In this document: positions 15,767-24,835 of the stretch, one piece after another
Numbering within the stretch: the first letter of the stretch is position 1
How the letters are laid out: every line of letters starts with the position of its first letter
Source: Kingella oralis
GTDB taxonomy: Bacteria; Pseudomonadota; Gammaproteobacteria; Burkholderiales; Neisseriaceae
NCBI RefSeq assembly: GCF_014054985.1
Contig: NZ_CP059569.1
Coordinates: 1,488,001-1,552,000 of the forward strand
Length of the DNA stretch: 64,000 nucleotides
Reading direction: 5' to 3'
Made by a program: the position numbers and the translations under genes
Notes under the pieces: model-generated
Told to the model about the DNA's origin: nothing
Database searches by the model: none
The model's input: only the letters and a program-made list of their open reading frames with translations

Positions 15767-16525
15767 TTAACGATTGCCACTTGCCAATTTTGTCAGCATC
15801 GCTTGGTCAATATAAATCAAATTCACATTAGTGCGCGCAATCAACACATAGCCTTGCTGCTGCATAAACGCCGTCATGCGCTCGCCCTCGCCCGAAGCAA
15901 AATGCTCCGATGGTTCAAGCTGCACAAACAACGGTCGCCAGCGCGCAAAATCAATATCTTTGGCAATATCCAAATCTTTGCCTTCCACATCAATAGACAA
16001 CAGCAAAATCTTTTTGTCCGCTGGAATATGGTTTTCAAACAAGCGATTGGGGCGCATCGCCGCCACTTGCACGCTGTTTTTAATCCCCACCTGCCCGCCA
16101 TGCCAAATTTCAATAAACTCTTTGTGCAACGACGACAGCTCATGATGATTGGAAACAAATAATTCCACCGTTGCCACGTCTTCGTTGGTGATCGCGGCGT
16201 GGATAATTTGGTCGGCGGGGCGACCTTTTTGCAAATCAGGCAACAGCGCAGGATTGGCTTCAACCAAAATGCCTGTCATGCCTGTGTGAATGTGCAACAG
16301 ATAAGTGTTGTTGCCCGCAAAAGCGTGGTTTCCACCAATTTCCACATACATATAACCCGCCCAATCGCCAATCTGCCCTTGCGTTTGCAAGGCGCGCGCG
16401 ATGGAGAAAATAATTAAATCTTCGCCGCACTGACCATAGTGTTGTTCCAGCATGGAAGGAATGGTGGCACTTTTGATGTCGGCTTCAAGCGTGCGTTGAT
16501 AAACAAATGGGTTGGGAAACAACAT
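15767..16525 (-). CDS. FkbM-family methyltransferase
   Basis: 252 residues. The FkbM-type SAM-binding fold is shown by YVEIGGNHAFAGNNTYLL, the acidic end of strand 2 (GILVEANPALLPDL), the central segment AAITNEDVATVELFVS and LLLSIDVEGKDLDI near residue 175. Members O-methylate sugars or small molecules; the substrate here is unknown. The ATG at 16525 has a good ribosome site (AGGAGATTGCC). It is convergent with the EVE-like gene. Confidence 0.85.
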   Translation of the reverse strand: MLFPNPFVYQRTLEADIKSATIPSMLEQHYGQCGEDLIIFSIARALQTQGQIGDWAGYMYVEIGGNHAFAGNNTYLLHIHTGMTGILVEANPALLPDLQKGRPADQIIHAAITNEDVATVELFVSNHHELSSLHKEFIEIWHGGQVGIKNSVQVAAMRPNRLFENHIPADKKILLLSIDVEGKDLDIAKDIDFARWRPLFVQLEPSEHFASGEGERMTAFMQQQGYVLIARTNVNLIYIDQAMLTKLASGNR

Positions 16526-16695
16526 GGCAATCTCCTATGAGGTTGAACAAATGGAATACTCCGTGGGCATTATAGGGCTTTTTCAATGATTTAGCTGCCC
16601 TCTGCCTGCTTTTGCCCCTAAGCCATCGCATCGCAAACCCATTTTCAGGCTGCCTCTACTCCAAATCCCCCCCCTTGTTCAAAAAAATACCGCCT

Positions 16696-17208
16696 ATGCT
16701 CAACACCCCCGCCCTACTCCTATCCAGCATCATTTGGTCGCTGCTGTGGATGATTTTTGTCGCAATCAGCGTGCGCCATTTCCCGTGGACGATGGCACAC
16801 GACTACCCGCCCGATATGCAACAAGCCACCGCCCTGCCCGCGCCCAGCCCCGCGCAAAAAAGGCACGCCGCGCTATTTACCGCGCTGGCGTTCACGCTGC
16901 TGTTTGCCTTTGCCATCGCCACCACGCTGCTGGCTTACGCAGGGCGCGGTGCATCGTTTGCCACCGTGTTTTGCCATCTGTGGCTAATGGGCATGGCGTG
17001 GAATGCGGTGGATTTGCTGCTGGTGGACTGGCTGCTGATTTGCACACTCGCCTCGCCGCTGTTTATTTTCCCCAACACCGCGCATTGCGCGGGCAGGCAC
17101 GATTTTCGTTTTCACTGGATGGGCTTTGTAAAAGGCTGCGTTGCCATGAGCGCCATCAGCGGCGTGCTGGCGGTTTTAACCTTTGGCTTAATGCACCTTA
17201 CGCAGTAA
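16696..17208 (+). CDS. Uncharacterised multi-pass membrane protein
   Basis: 170 residues from the ATG at 16696; an open frame extends upstream to 16612 but through a DUS. Four hydrophobic segments are visible: LLLSSIIWSLLWMIFVAI, LFTALAFTLLFAFAIATTLL, FCHLWLMGMAWNAVDLLLVDWLL and CVAMSAISGVLAVLTFGL. Short polar loops contain the conserved-looking FPNTAHCAGRHDF. I do not recognise a family. It stands alone between the FkbM gene and a convergent peroxidase gene. Confidence 0.65.
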   Translation: MLNTPALLLSSIIWSLLWMIFVAISVRHFPWTMAHDYPPDMQQATALPAPSPAQKRHAALFTALAFTLLFAFAIATTLLAYAGRGASFATVFCHLWLMGMAWNAVDLLLVDWLLICTLASPLFIFPNTAHCAGRHDFRFHWMGFVKGCVAMSAISGVLAVLTFGLMHLTQ

Positions 17209-17331
17209 ACAGAGGCAGCCTGAAAACTTGGTACAAGCCAGTAGCGCGGGGTTTGTCCGCCAAATGTCGGCGAGCTGCCAACGCGCCATTTTGAGTTTCA
17301 GGCTGCCTCACTCTTGCCCAACCCTGCTCCA

Positions 17332-17363
17332 CAAAAAACAGCCGCTCAACAATCAGCGGCTGT
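17332..17363 (-). terminator. Rho-independent terminator of yfeX
   Basis: On the minus strand ACAGCCGCT, an 8-base loop and AGCGGCTGT are followed by TTTTT, shortly after the yfeX stop codon. Confidence 0.88.
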
Positions 17364-17379
17364 CCATTTTGCTTACTCT

Positions 17380-18309
17380 CTACTCAGCAAACTCATCCAA
17401 CATATCCATACTCGGCACAAAAAACAGCGTGCCCGTGTGCGCGGTGCTGAAATCCAAAATGCGGTCATAATTGCCCGCGGGGTTGCCGATAAACATATTG
17501 TCCAGCATCTTTTTCACCGTGCTAAACGTGCGGGCGTAGGCGATAAAATATGTGCCCATTTCGTTTGCCCCCGCGCGCCCAAACGGCATATTGTCGCGCA
17601 CCACTTTCAACTCGTCGCCCACATTCGCCAACGCAATATGCGAATTGGCGGGCTTGGCATCATCGTCCATTTCAATATCGTCTTGCTTGCTGCGCCCAAT
17701 CACTTTCTCTTGCTCGGCAACAGGCAGCTTGCGCCATGCGTTCATATCGTGCAGGTATTTTTGCACAAACAAATAGCTGCCGCCCTGATAGGCGGCGTCT
17801 TCCTCGCCAATAATTGCAAAATGCGCGCGCTCGGCGGGGTCGTGCGGGTTTTCCGTGCCATCTACAAAGCCCAAGATGGAACGCCCATCCCAATAGCGAA
17901 AGCCGTGCACTTCTTCCGCACAGTCCGCCGCAGGTGTGAGCAAATCGGTGAGCACCGCCGCCATATCGTATAACACGCTTTGCTGCTCGGCGCGCAAATG
18001 CAGGTGCACATCGCCGCGCGTGGCAACGGCGGTGTGTTTCGCGCCTTTAATCGGGGCGAACTCGGCTAATTCGCGCGGCAGCGGCTGCGGCAAGTCCAAA
18101 CGTTGCCATGCGCCGTGGCTGATGCCCAGCACCACGCTGGCTTTTTGCTGCGGAAAACGGTTGGTGGCGGAATTGTTTAGATTGCCCACCAGCGCGCACA
18201 GGCGTTTGAACACAGGGGCAACATCCATGCCGTCTTTGAAATTCCACACCATAAAAATGGTGTTTTCGTTCGGTTCATCGGTTACTTTTTGAGATTGAAT
18301 ATCAGCCAT
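17380..18309 (-). CDS. yfeX: Dyp-type haem peroxidase, YfeX-like
   Basis: 309 residues with the DyP-peroxidase signature GFVDGTENP (distal Asp at about 150), preceded by FRYWDGRSIL, and a proximal region GANEMGTYFIAYARTF. IGRSKQDDIEMDD matches the YfeX subgroup. The family oxidises porphyrinogens and dyes with hydrogen peroxide, and a role in haem handling has been proposed. No Tat signal is present, so it is cytoplasmic. The ATG at 18309 follows AGGATAAAAA. It is a single gene with a strong terminator. Confidence 0.94.
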   Translation of the reverse strand: MADIQSQKVTDEPNENTIFMVWNFKDGMDVAPVFKRLCALVGNLNNSATNRFPQQKASVVLGISHGAWQRLDLPQPLPRELAEFAPIKGAKHTAVATRGDVHLHLRAEQQSVLYDMAAVLTDLLTPAADCAEEVHGFRYWDGRSILGFVDGTENPHDPAERAHFAIIGEEDAAYQGGSYLFVQKYLHDMNAWRKLPVAEQEKVIGRSKQDDIEMDDDAKPANSHIALANVGDELKVVRDNMPFGRAGANEMGTYFIAYARTFSTVKKMLDNMFIGNPAGNYDRILDFSTAHTGTLFFVPSMDMLDEFAE

Positions 18310-18637
18310 TTTTTATCCTATTTTTCAGTTGTTTGCGGTTTGCCGCGCGATTATAAGGGCGGGGAAAAGGGAATGCAAATAAGGCAGCCTGAAACCTTTG
18401 CAAAACCCCTAACAGCAGCCTGAAAAATAAGAAATGCCGTCATTCCCGCGTAGGCGGGAATCTTGTTTGATATTCAAAAATCTGTGTAAAAACAAGTCAT
18501 TGTGTAAATTTAACTAAGATTCCCGCCTACGCGGGAATGACGGAGAATTGACTATTTCTTGTGGCGTTTTTAGGTTTTGCAAAGGTTTCAGTCTGAAACG
18601 CTAAAACCATCGTTTCAGGCTGCCTTATTATTCGCCA
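18310..18637. other. Intergenic region with dRS3-like pair
   Basis: About 330 bases hold two or three DUS words, the dRS3-like pair (18437-18543) and the likely promoter of yfeX near its 5' end. There is no coding frame of interest. Confidence 0.7.
18437..18543. repeat. Inverted pair of dRS3-like repeats
   Basis: ATTCCCGCGTAGGCGGGAAT (18442-18461) and ATTCCCGCCTACGCGGGAAT (18519-18538) both fit the neisserial dRS3 pattern ATTCCC-N8-GGGAAT. They lie inside a longer inverted repeat beginning CCGTC and ending GACGG. The spacer is AT-rich. In Neisseria, dRS3 elements are targets of filamentous-phage integration. Confidence 0.8.
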
Positions 18638-19207
18638 TCATCCCCCCAACACCACCCCGCCGCGTACTTGCTCCGCCACCCGCGCAAACACCGCCAGCAC
18701 AATCTCGCCCCATGCCTGAATATCCGCTTCATCGGTATAAAACAATTCCTTGTTCACCACTATCCACGGACGGTCGCTCTCCACCTCATCGCGCCAAATT
18801 GGCAAAAACAACGCCCGCTGCGAACGCGCCAGTTGCTGCTCCACCGCGCTCAAATGGCTTAACTGGCTCATATCCCACGCCACCGCCTTTTTATACGCCG
18901 TGCGGTTTTGCGCCAAAATGCGCTGTTGCAACGGCTCATCGGCATAATCAAACACATACAACGCACCCCATTCGCCCGCTTGTGGCAGCTCGGCATCGGG
19001 CGCGCGCAAAAAGGCGTACAGCGAAAAATTGCCGCCAATGTAGTCCTGCCACGGATATTTGCCCGTTTTAATCATCAAATGCAGCACTTGGCTGCCAATG
19101 CGCTGCTGCCAACAAGGATAGGAGCGTTTGTTGCGCTCAAAGCCGCGCTCGCTCATGGTGGTGTTCACCGCCGCAGCGATGTGTTTGTAAAAGGTTTTGC
19201 TGTTCAT
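18638..19207 (-). CDS. Uncharacterised protein, DUF4304-like
   Basis: 189 residues, cytoplasmic, no signal. The first 70 residues (FYKHIAAAVNTTMSERGF and QVLHLMIKTGKYPWQDYIGG) follow the pattern of DUF4304 proteins, which begin with a helix and a strand pair describing an unknown fold; this is a weak match. The rest is helix-rich. The ATG at 19207 is supported by AAAAGGAGAACCAAC. It is followed by a lipoprotein gene on the same strand upstream, with a DUS pair in between. Confidence 0.6.
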   Translation of the reverse strand: MNSKTFYKHIAAAVNTTMSERGFERNKRSYPCWQQRIGSQVLHLMIKTGKYPWQDYIGGNFSLYAFLRAPDAELPQAGEWGALYVFDYADEPLQQRILAQNRTAYKKAVAWDMSQLSHLSAVEQQLARSQRALFLPIWRDEVESDRPWIVVNKELFYTDEADIQAWGEIVLAVFARVAEQVRGGVVLGG

Positions 19208-19279
19208 GTTGGTTCTCCTTTTGAGGCAGCCTGAAAACGCTCAAACCCAGTTTCAGGCTGCCTTCATTCCCCGCGCGGC

Positions 19280-19738
19280 TTAATCCGTAATCAACTGCCG
19301 TTCGCTCTCAAACACCTGTACCGCATATTTGCAGCCCTTTTTATCCGCGTTCACGCAAGAAACCATCTGCGGCACAAGCTGATAGTTGCCCGCTTGCGTG
19401 GCGTAAAAACCAAACATCGGCGAAGCATCCGCCGCCATGTCTGCCTTAATCGTTGCGCCATCCTGCTGCAACGACAAATCTATATTGCTGCACTCGTCCG
19501 CGCAGTCGGCAAAAAAGGCGTAATGCTTGCCCGCCGCCAGTTTCACATTATGGCTGGCGCTTGCGCCCAGCGTGAGATGGCTGGTTTTGTGTAGCAATTC
19601 GTTGGCTTCTTTGTCCACCGAGTGAATTTCCATGCGGTTGATAAAGGGCGCTTTTTCTGCCCAAGTGGGCGCGGCTTTGTTAAACGAACACGCCGCCAAG
19701 CTGGTTGCCAGCGCGAAAAATAAAGCAATACGCAACAT
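19280..19738 (-). CDS. Uncharacterised lipoprotein
   Basis: 152 residues from the ATG at 19738, which follows AAGGAAGCACTC; an ATG 24 bases earlier would extend the signal peptide needlessly. The lipobox is LAAC. The mature part is beta-rich with four cysteines (FADCADECSN, MVSCVN, KKGCKY) that may form two disulfides. The stretch SVDKEANELLHKTSHLTLGA precedes a domain suited to a jelly-roll (KHYAFFADCADEC, MFGFYATQAGNYQLV). Family unknown. It lies 42 bases after queA on the same strand and may be expressed with it. Confidence 0.75.
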   Translation of the reverse strand: MLRIALFFALATSLAACSFNKAAPTWAEKAPFINRMEIHSVDKEANELLHKTSHLTLGASASHNVKLAAGKHYAFFADCADECSNIDLSLQQDGATIKADMAADASPMFGFYATQAGNYQLVPQMVSCVNADKKGCKYAVQVFESERQLITD

Positions 19739-19780
19739 GAGTGCTTCCTTATCAATAGGCAAAACGGCGTTTCAGGCTGC

Positions 19781-20803
19781 TTATTCGCGCCCCAAAATCA
19801 TCGCATCGCCGTAGCTAAAAAACCGATATTCCTGCTCCACCGCATGGCGATACACCGCGCGAATTTTGTCGCAGCCTGAAAACGCCGAAACCAGCATCAG
19901 CAGCGTGGATTTGGGCAGGTGGAAATTGGTAATCAAGCGGTCAATCACTTGAAACGAGAAACCAGGGGTGATGAAAATATCCGTGTCGCCCTGCCCTGCT
20001 TTCAGGCTGCCTGAACGGGCGGCGGATTCAATCGCCCGCAGCGAAGTTGTGCCCACCGACCACACTTTGCTGCCGCGCTGTTTGGCGGCGGCGATTTTGG
20101 CGACCGTGTCGGCGGGCACGTCAAACCATTCGCTGTGCATTTTGTGTTCGGCGATGTTGTCCACGCGCACGGGCTGAAACGTGCCCGCGCCCACGTGCAG
20201 CGTTACCTCGGCAAATTCCACGCCCTTGGCTTTCAGGCTGCCTAACAGCGCGTCGGTGAAATGCAAACCTGCTGTGGGCGCTGCCACCGCGCCTTGAAAT
20301 TTGGCATACACGGTTTGATAACGCTCATCGTCGTCCGCATCGGCAGCGCGCACGATATACGGCGGCAGCGGCAGCTTGCCATGCCGTTCCAACAATTCAT
20401 ACACGGTTTCTTCGCCCGCAAACTGGATTTTAAACAGCTCATCGGCGCGTTCCAGCATGGTGGCGTGGATGTCGCCATCAAAAATCAGCGCTGCGCCCGC
20501 CTTGGGCGATTTGGACGAGCGAATGTGCGCCAGCGCGGTATGCGCGTCCAACACGCGCTCAATCAGCGCTTCAATTTTGCCGCCGCTGGCTTTTTGCCCA
20601 AACAGCCGCGCGCGCATCACTTTGGTGTTGTTGAACACCAGCACATCGCCTGCGTTGATGTAGCTGGGCAAATCGGCGAATTGTTTATCGGTGAACGGCG
20701 CATCGGGCAGCGCGACCAGCAGGCGGCTGTTGCCGCGCGTGGCGGGTGGGTTTTGCGCGATAAGGTGCTCAGGGAGGGTGAAGTCAAAATCGGAAAGTTG
20801 CAT
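19781..20803 (-). CDS. queA: S-adenosylmethionine:tRNA ribosyltransferase-isomerase
   Basis: A 340-residue enzyme that transfers and isomerises the ribose of SAM onto preQ1 in tRNA to give epoxyqueuosine. Family blocks are all present: [71 protein letters not shown] and [17 protein letters not shown]. Length is normal. Two DUS copies are tolerated inside the gene (GSLKA and SGSLKAGQ). The ribosome site of ATG 20803 is weak. Confidence 0.97.
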   Translation of the reverse strand: MQLSDFDFTLPEHLIAQNPPATRGNSRLLVALPDAPFTDKQFADLPSYINAGDVLVFNNTKVMRARLFGQKASGGKIEALIERVLDAHTALAHIRSSKSPKAGAALIFDGDIHATMLERADELFKIQFAGEETVYELLERHGKLPLPPYIVRAADADDDERYQTVYAKFQGAVAAPTAGLHFTDALLGSLKAKGVEFAEVTLHVGAGTFQPVRVDNIAEHKMHSEWFDVPADTVAKIAAAKQRGSKVWSVGTTSLRAIESAARSGSLKAGQGDTDIFITPGFSFQVIDRLITNFHLPKSTLLMLVSAFSGCDKIRAVYRHAVEQEYRFFSYGDAMILGRE

Positions 20804-20973
20804 GGGGATTTATTTGAGGGAAAGGGTAAGGGGCGGGATTATACGCGGGTTGGGGATTGTTTTCAGGCTGCCTTTGGGGCGCGGGTTACGAGTTGGATGA
20901 GGCAGCCTGAAAACGAATGAAGCAGGTTTCTGCGAAACCAAAACAACAGGGCAAAATAGGATTTTCAGGCTGT

Positions 20974-21435
20974 CTATCCCCCATCCAAATAAGGATACAA
21001 CCCCTCGCGCGCATCTTGATGCACAAAAATATCCCCGTGGTGCAGCTCCATGCCCGTGCCGTGATACAGGCATTTTTGCCGTTTGTCGGGGAACAGTCCG
21101 CCGCCCATGTAGCCAAAGTGAACGGTGCGCTTGTGTGCGGCGGCGTTTTGCAATGCTTGCGCGGCGGCTTCGGTTTCGTGCGGCTCGGGGTGGTCGTTGG
21201 GCGAGAGAAACGGCAGCATGATGTCGTGCAGGGTGCGTTTGCGCGGCTCAATCAGAACGCGATAGCTGCGGCAGTAGTCGTTGTAGAGCAGGCGGTCGCC
21301 CTGCTGGGTTACAATAAATTGATAATGCCCGCCGCTGCCTGAAAACTGGCTGATTTGCGCGGGGGTGTAGTCGCCACCTGCGTGAGCGGTAAGCGGGAGG
21401 GCGAGCAGGCAAATTAGCGGAAATAAGTGGCGCAT
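20974..21435 (-). CDS. Uncharacterised secreted protein
   Basis: 153 residues from ATG 21435, preceded by CGGAGTTCCC. The open frame extends to 21561 only by translating DUS copies. A signal peptide (LFPLICLLALPLTAHA) is followed by a periplasmic domain with two cysteines (NDYCRSYRV and KRQKCLYHG) and the segment YQFIVTQQGDRLLY. I do not recognise it. It may share a transcript with the gene at 21561-22409, although a DUS pair separates them. Confidence 0.65.
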   Translation of the reverse strand: MRHLFPLICLLALPLTAHAGGDYTPAQISQFSGSGGHYQFIVTQQGDRLLYNDYCRSYRVLIEPRKRTLHDIMLPFLSPNDHPEPHETEAAAQALQNAAAHKRTVHFGYMGGGLFPDKRQKCLYHGTGMELHHGDIFVHQDAREGLYPYLDGG

Positions 21436-21560
21436 GGGAACTCCGTTTGGGCTGGGCGGGAGGTCGTTTTCAGGCTGCCTTTTGGGGCAGGGGAATAGTT
21501 TAGGCAGCCTGAAAACCACCACTTCGGATTTTTCAGGCTGCCTCTTCCCATCAATCAGCA

Positions 21561-22409
21561 TTATTTCTTAAACGCCGCCGCATCCTTCACCGAGCGGAAA
21601 ATCGCGTTCAAATTGTGGTCTAGCACATCTTCCACCAGCTGCGGGGTTTCTTCGTTGAGCATGGTTTGCAAATCATACGACAGCATGGCGAGTTTTTTCT
21701 GCAAGGCTTGGCGCACCATGCCCGCCACGGCGTTGCTTAAATGCGGCAGCAGCTTATCGCGGATGCCTTGCATCAATTCTTGCTCGGATAGCACGCGCAC
21801 GCGGCGGGTGGAAGGCAAATCGGGCAATTCGTACACATGCACCGCCACATCGGGCAGCGCAACGGGCGCATCGTTTTTCAGGCTGCCTAAACTGGCGGAG
21901 GCGGCTTCGGCGGCGGATTCGCCGGCTGTGCTTTTGAGCAGCACGGTTTTGGTTTCGTGCGCGTAGCGGCGCGTGCGCTCGCTTTGCAGCGCGGTTTGCG
22001 CGGCAAGCCAGTCTTCTTGAATCAGCACGTCCACTTCGGTGTCGGTGATGCTGTCGCGCCGGTTGTGCTCCGCCACGCTTTGGCTCAAATATTCGCGGTA
22101 GGCGGCATCCAGCTCTTTGTCGCCAAAGGGGCGCAGCTCGTTGGTGTTGGGATAGATGTCGGACAAATCGCGCAGGTTGTGCTCGCGCTCGCTGGGCGGC
22201 GTGATGGTGATGTCGGGGAACGGGGTGCGCTCGTTATCATGGGTGGTTTCTTGGCGACTGCGCAGCGCGTTGAGATTGCGCTCCCAATCGTTATCGCGCA
22301 GGGCGGGCGTTTGCGGCGCGGGGGCGGGGCGAAAATCGTTGTCTTCGCTGAGTGTGAATACCATGTCGGAAGCAAACCGGTTGTTTTGATTCATTCTGGG
22401 CGTGTCCAT
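21561..22409 (-). CDS. Uncharacterised acidic protein with helical C-terminal domain
   Basis: 282 residues, no signal peptide. The first half is polar and low-complexity (many Asn, Asp, Pro and Arg). The last 90 residues form an amphipathic helical domain (ELMQGIRDKLLPHLSNAVAG and LVEDVLDHNLNAIFRSV) that looks suited to oligomerisation, somewhat like the C-terminal part of polar scaffold proteins. That is only a resemblance. ATG 22409 and ATG 22394 are both possible starts. A DUS is read as LGSLKND near residue 175. It is divergent from the small coiled-coil gene at 22460. Confidence 0.65.
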   Translation of the reverse strand: MDTPRMNQNNRFASDMVFTLSEDNDFRPAPAPQTPALRDNDWERNLNALRSRQETTHDNERTPFPDITITPPSEREHNLRDLSDIYPNTNELRPFGDKELDAAYREYLSQSVAEHNRRDSITDTEVDVLIQEDWLAAQTALQSERTRRYAHETKTVLLKSTAGESAAEAASASLGSLKNDAPVALPDVAVHVYELPDLPSTRRVRVLSEQELMQGIRDKLLPHLSNAVAGMVRQALQKKLAMLSYDLQTMLNEETPQLVEDVLDHNLNAIFRSVKDAAAFKK

Positions 22410-22459
22410 AAAAAGGGGTTTTGCTACAATACCGCTTTTTTGCCGAAAAGCGAGACAAA

Positions 22460-22708
22460 ATGGAAGATTTGGAACAGCGTTTGGATTATTTGGAAGAAAC
22501 CAATGATATGCTGCTGATGCAAAATCGTGTGTTGGCGGCGGCGTTGCAGGGCTTTTTGCGTGCCATGCCGCCGGAGATGGCGGAAAACATCGTGGAATCC
22601 GTTCAGGCTGCTTTTGAAGACGAAGTGGCGGAACTGGGTTACAGCAACAGCGTTCACGCCGATTTGTTCCAAGAAGCGGTGGATGCGTTTTTCCGCGATA
22701 AGCGGTAG
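22460..22708 (+). CDS. Small coiled-coil protein
   Basis: 82 residues from ATG 22460. The N terminus is a heptad-rich helix (LEQRLDYLEETNDMLLMQN) like SlyX-type dimerisation helices. An acidic helical part follows (AENIVESVQAAFEDEVAELG) and ends in FFRDKR. Function unknown. It begins 50 bases from the divergent gene at 22409. An in-frame extension to 22421 is possible but crosses the likely promoter. Confidence 0.65.
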   Translation: MEDLEQRLDYLEETNDMLLMQNRVLAAALQGFLRAMPPEMAENIVESVQAAFEDEVAELGYSNSVHADLFQEAVDAFFRDKR

Positions 22709-22872
22709 TTAAGACGGCAAATTTTACCCGATTTTGCCAAACGGCTGTTGGCTTTCATCAGCCTGAGGCAGTCTTGCCCTTTGTCCAAATCTTTGATTTG
22801 GGAACAAAGGGGTATGCTGCAGCGCAACGCGCAAGGCTAAAAACACAATAATTTAGCGAAGCTAAAAAATTT

Positions 22873-23319
22873 ATGACCCAAGACAAAACCGTAACGCTCT
22901 ACACCGATGGCGCGTGCAAAGGCAACCCTGGCAAAGGCGGCTGGGGCGTGCTGATGCGCTATGGCAGCCACGAAAAAGAATTGTTCGGCGGCGAAGCGCA
23001 CACCACCAACAACCGCATGGAGCTCACCGCCATCATCCAAGGGCTTGCCGCGCTCAAACGCCCCTGCGCCGTGGTCATTTACACCGACTCGCAATATGTG
23101 AAAAACGGCATGGAAAAATGGATACACGGCTGGAAAAAAAACGGCTGGAAAACCGCATCCAAGCAGCCTGTTAAAAACGAAGACCTTTGGCAACAGCTAG
23201 ACCGGCTCGCCGCGCAACACCAAATCCAATGGCAATGGGTGCGCGGACACGCAGGACACGCCGAAAACGAACGCGCCGATGCGCTTGCCAACCAAGGTGT
23301 AGCCAGCGTTGAGCCTTAA
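22873..23319 (+). CDS. rnhA: Ribonuclease HI
   Basis: A 148-residue enzyme that cuts RNA in RNA-DNA hybrids. All catalytic residues are visible: D in [13 protein letters not shown] in [11 protein letters not shown] in IYTDSQYV and D in NERADALA, with the HAGHAEN loop. The basic handle region ([18 protein letters not shown]) is complete. In E. coli the gene neighbours dnaQ; here it is followed by a DnaJ-domain gene. The ribosome-binding site is weak. Confidence 0.97.
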   Translation: MTQDKTVTLYTDGACKGNPGKGGWGVLMRYGSHEKELFGGEAHTTNNRMELTAIIQGLAALKRPCAVVIYTDSQYVKNGMEKWIHGWKKNGWKTASKQPVKNEDLWQQLDRLAAQHQIQWQWVRGHAGHAENERADALANQGVASVEP

Positions 23320-23391
23320 AACCGATTGTGTTTTGACGCACAACAGGCAGCCTGAAAACCAATACGACTCAAAACACCGCCCCACCCCACT

Positions 23392-24303
23392 ATGCGAACC
23401 CATTACGACAACCTGCAAATTCCCCGCGATGCCGATGAGCAAACCATCCGCCAAGCCTATCGCCGCCTATCCAAGCAATACCACCCCGATTTAAACCCCA
23501 GCGAAGATGCCAGCCGCATCATGCAGCTCATCAACCGCGCCTACACAGTCCTGTCCGACCCCGAACAACGCGCCGAACACGACCGCTGGATACGCCAGCA
23601 GGAAACCCTCCGCATCCCCCAACAGCCCACGCTGCGGCGGCAATCCGCCCCGCAACCCCAAAGGCAGCCTGAAAACGAATGCAATGAGTTTCGGCGCAGC
23701 CAAAACGCACACAGCGCGTCCAACACCGCCGCTCCCGCATCCAAAACATCCAAGCAAAAGCCGTGGCAGTCCCTCTTCATCATCGCCTGCTGCGCCCTTG
23801 TCGCCCTGTTTTTTTGGCAACTGAACAGCTACCTCAAAACCCAAGCCGCCGAAGAAGAAACCCACGCAACGCAGCCTGAAACCGCCGGCACCGCCCCAGC
23901 CGATGCAACGCAGCCTGAAAATGAAGCGCCAGCCGGTGCCACCCCCAGCAACTACGTTCGCCCCAGCACCGCGCCCAACGGCGAGCCCTTCCCCAGCACG
24001 TCAGGCTATGTGAAAAACTACCCCTACACCCGCAGCACCACCAAGCAGCTCACCATCTTCGTGGACAACATCCGCAACACCTCCGACGTATTCGCCGAGC
24101 TACACCAAGCCAACGCCCCCCAACCCCTGCGCACCTTCTTCATCGAAGAGCGCAGCCAGCTCCCGCTCACCGCGCTGGAAGCAGGCAGCTACACCATCCG
24201 CTATGTGCAGCTGGACACCGGCGAAACCGTTACCAGCGAAACCATCGCCCTATCCGACAGCCAAAAAGAAGCCACCGTTTATTTGCAGCGCGCCAAAGAA
24301 TAG
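23392..24303 (+). CDS. DnaJ-domain, single-pass membrane protein
   Basis: 303 residues. Residues 1-68 are a J domain (HYDNLQIPRDADEQTIRQAY with the HPD motif in KQYHPDLNP), which should stimulate a DnaK ATPase. A linker containing a translated DUS cassette (RQPENECNEFRRSQN) follows. Then comes one membrane helix at about 125-142 (SLFIIACCALVALFFWQL) and a Pro/Thr/Ala-rich stretch with two more DUS-derived ATQPE repeats. The C-terminal periplasmic beta domain is residues 215-303. The orientation puts the J domain in the cytoplasm. It has no client-binding zinc region, so it is a specialised J protein. Confidence 0.8.
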   Translation: MRTHYDNLQIPRDADEQTIRQAYRRLSKQYHPDLNPSEDASRIMQLINRAYTVLSDPEQRAEHDRWIRQQETLRIPQQPTLRRQSAPQPQRQPENECNEFRRSQNAHSASNTAAPASKTSKQKPWQSLFIIACCALVALFFWQLNSYLKTQAAEEETHATQPETAGTAPADATQPENEAPAGATPSNYVRPSTAPNGEPFPSTSGYVKNYPYTRSTTKQLTIFVDNIRNTSDVFAELHQANAPQPLRTFFIEERSQLPLTALEAGSYTIRYVQLDTGETVTSETIALSDSQKEATVYLQRAKE

Positions 24304-24340
24304 GCAGCCTGAAAACTGCATACGCCCTGCCGCACAACAC

Positions 24341-24383
24341 AAAGGCAGCCTGAAAACGCATTCCACACGTTTTCAGGCTGCCT
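24341..24383. terminator. Inverted DUS pair between convergent genes
   Basis: AAAGGCAGCCTGAAAACG and CGTTTTCAGGCTGCCT form a long stem between the DnaJ-domain gene (ends 24303) and the copper-chaperone gene (ends 24400). It could serve both directions. Confidence 0.7.
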
Positions 24384-24399
24384 ATTGTTGTTTACAGGA

Positions 24400-24612
24400 T
24401 TACGCCACTTGCGCGTCAAACCCCGCATCGTCCACCGCTTCCGCCAACGCGGCGGGGTTGGTTTGCGCGGCATCGTATTCCACAACGGCTTTTGCGCCCG
24501 CCAAATCCACATCAGCGCGGCTCACGCCTGTAATGCCCGTTAACACGCGGGTTACGCTGTTCACGCAGCCGTTGCACGTCATGCCTTGAATGTTTAGGGT
24601 GGTGGTTGCCAT
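24400..24612 (-). CDS. copZ: Heavy-metal-associated domain protein, copper chaperone CopZ-like
   Basis: A 70-residue ferredoxin-like HMA domain with the metal-binding motif GMTCNGC and the usual pattern SVTRVLTGITGVSRADVDL followed by a beta strand. Such proteins bind Cu(I) and pass it to an exporting P-type ATPase; none is in this window. The ATG at 24612 follows GAAAGGATAAATC. A MerR-type promoter with a 19-base spacer lies upstream (24648-24678), consistent with copper induction. Confidence 0.9.
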   Translation of the reverse strand: MATTTLNIQGMTCNGCVNSVTRVLTGITGVSRADVDLAGAKAVVEYDAAQTNPAALAEAVDDAGFDAQVA

Positions 24613-24647
24613 GATTTATCCTTTCACGGATGAGTTGGAAAGTGCGC

Positions 24648-24678
24648 AATATAACGGTTTACCCCGTGGTAAAGTCAA
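24648..24678 (-). promoter_or_regulatory. MerR/CueR-type promoter of the copper chaperone
   Basis: On the minus strand TTGACT, a 19-base spacer and TATATT. The spacer carries the palindrome TTTACC-ACGG-GGTAAA. Overlong 19-base spacers with a central dyad are typical of promoters activated by CueR-like regulators. Confidence 0.72.
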
Positions 24679-24835
24679 GGGGGATGGCGTATGAGGCTTT
24701 ATTTAGCCGCTTTTCCTAGCCACTGCACGCAGGGTTGAGACAACTTGCGAAGTGAAAACAGCATGAAAAGACGTTTTCAGGCTGCCTTTAATGCGAAAAT
24801 AAAACAAATGAGGCAGCCTGAAAAAGGAATCTCGT

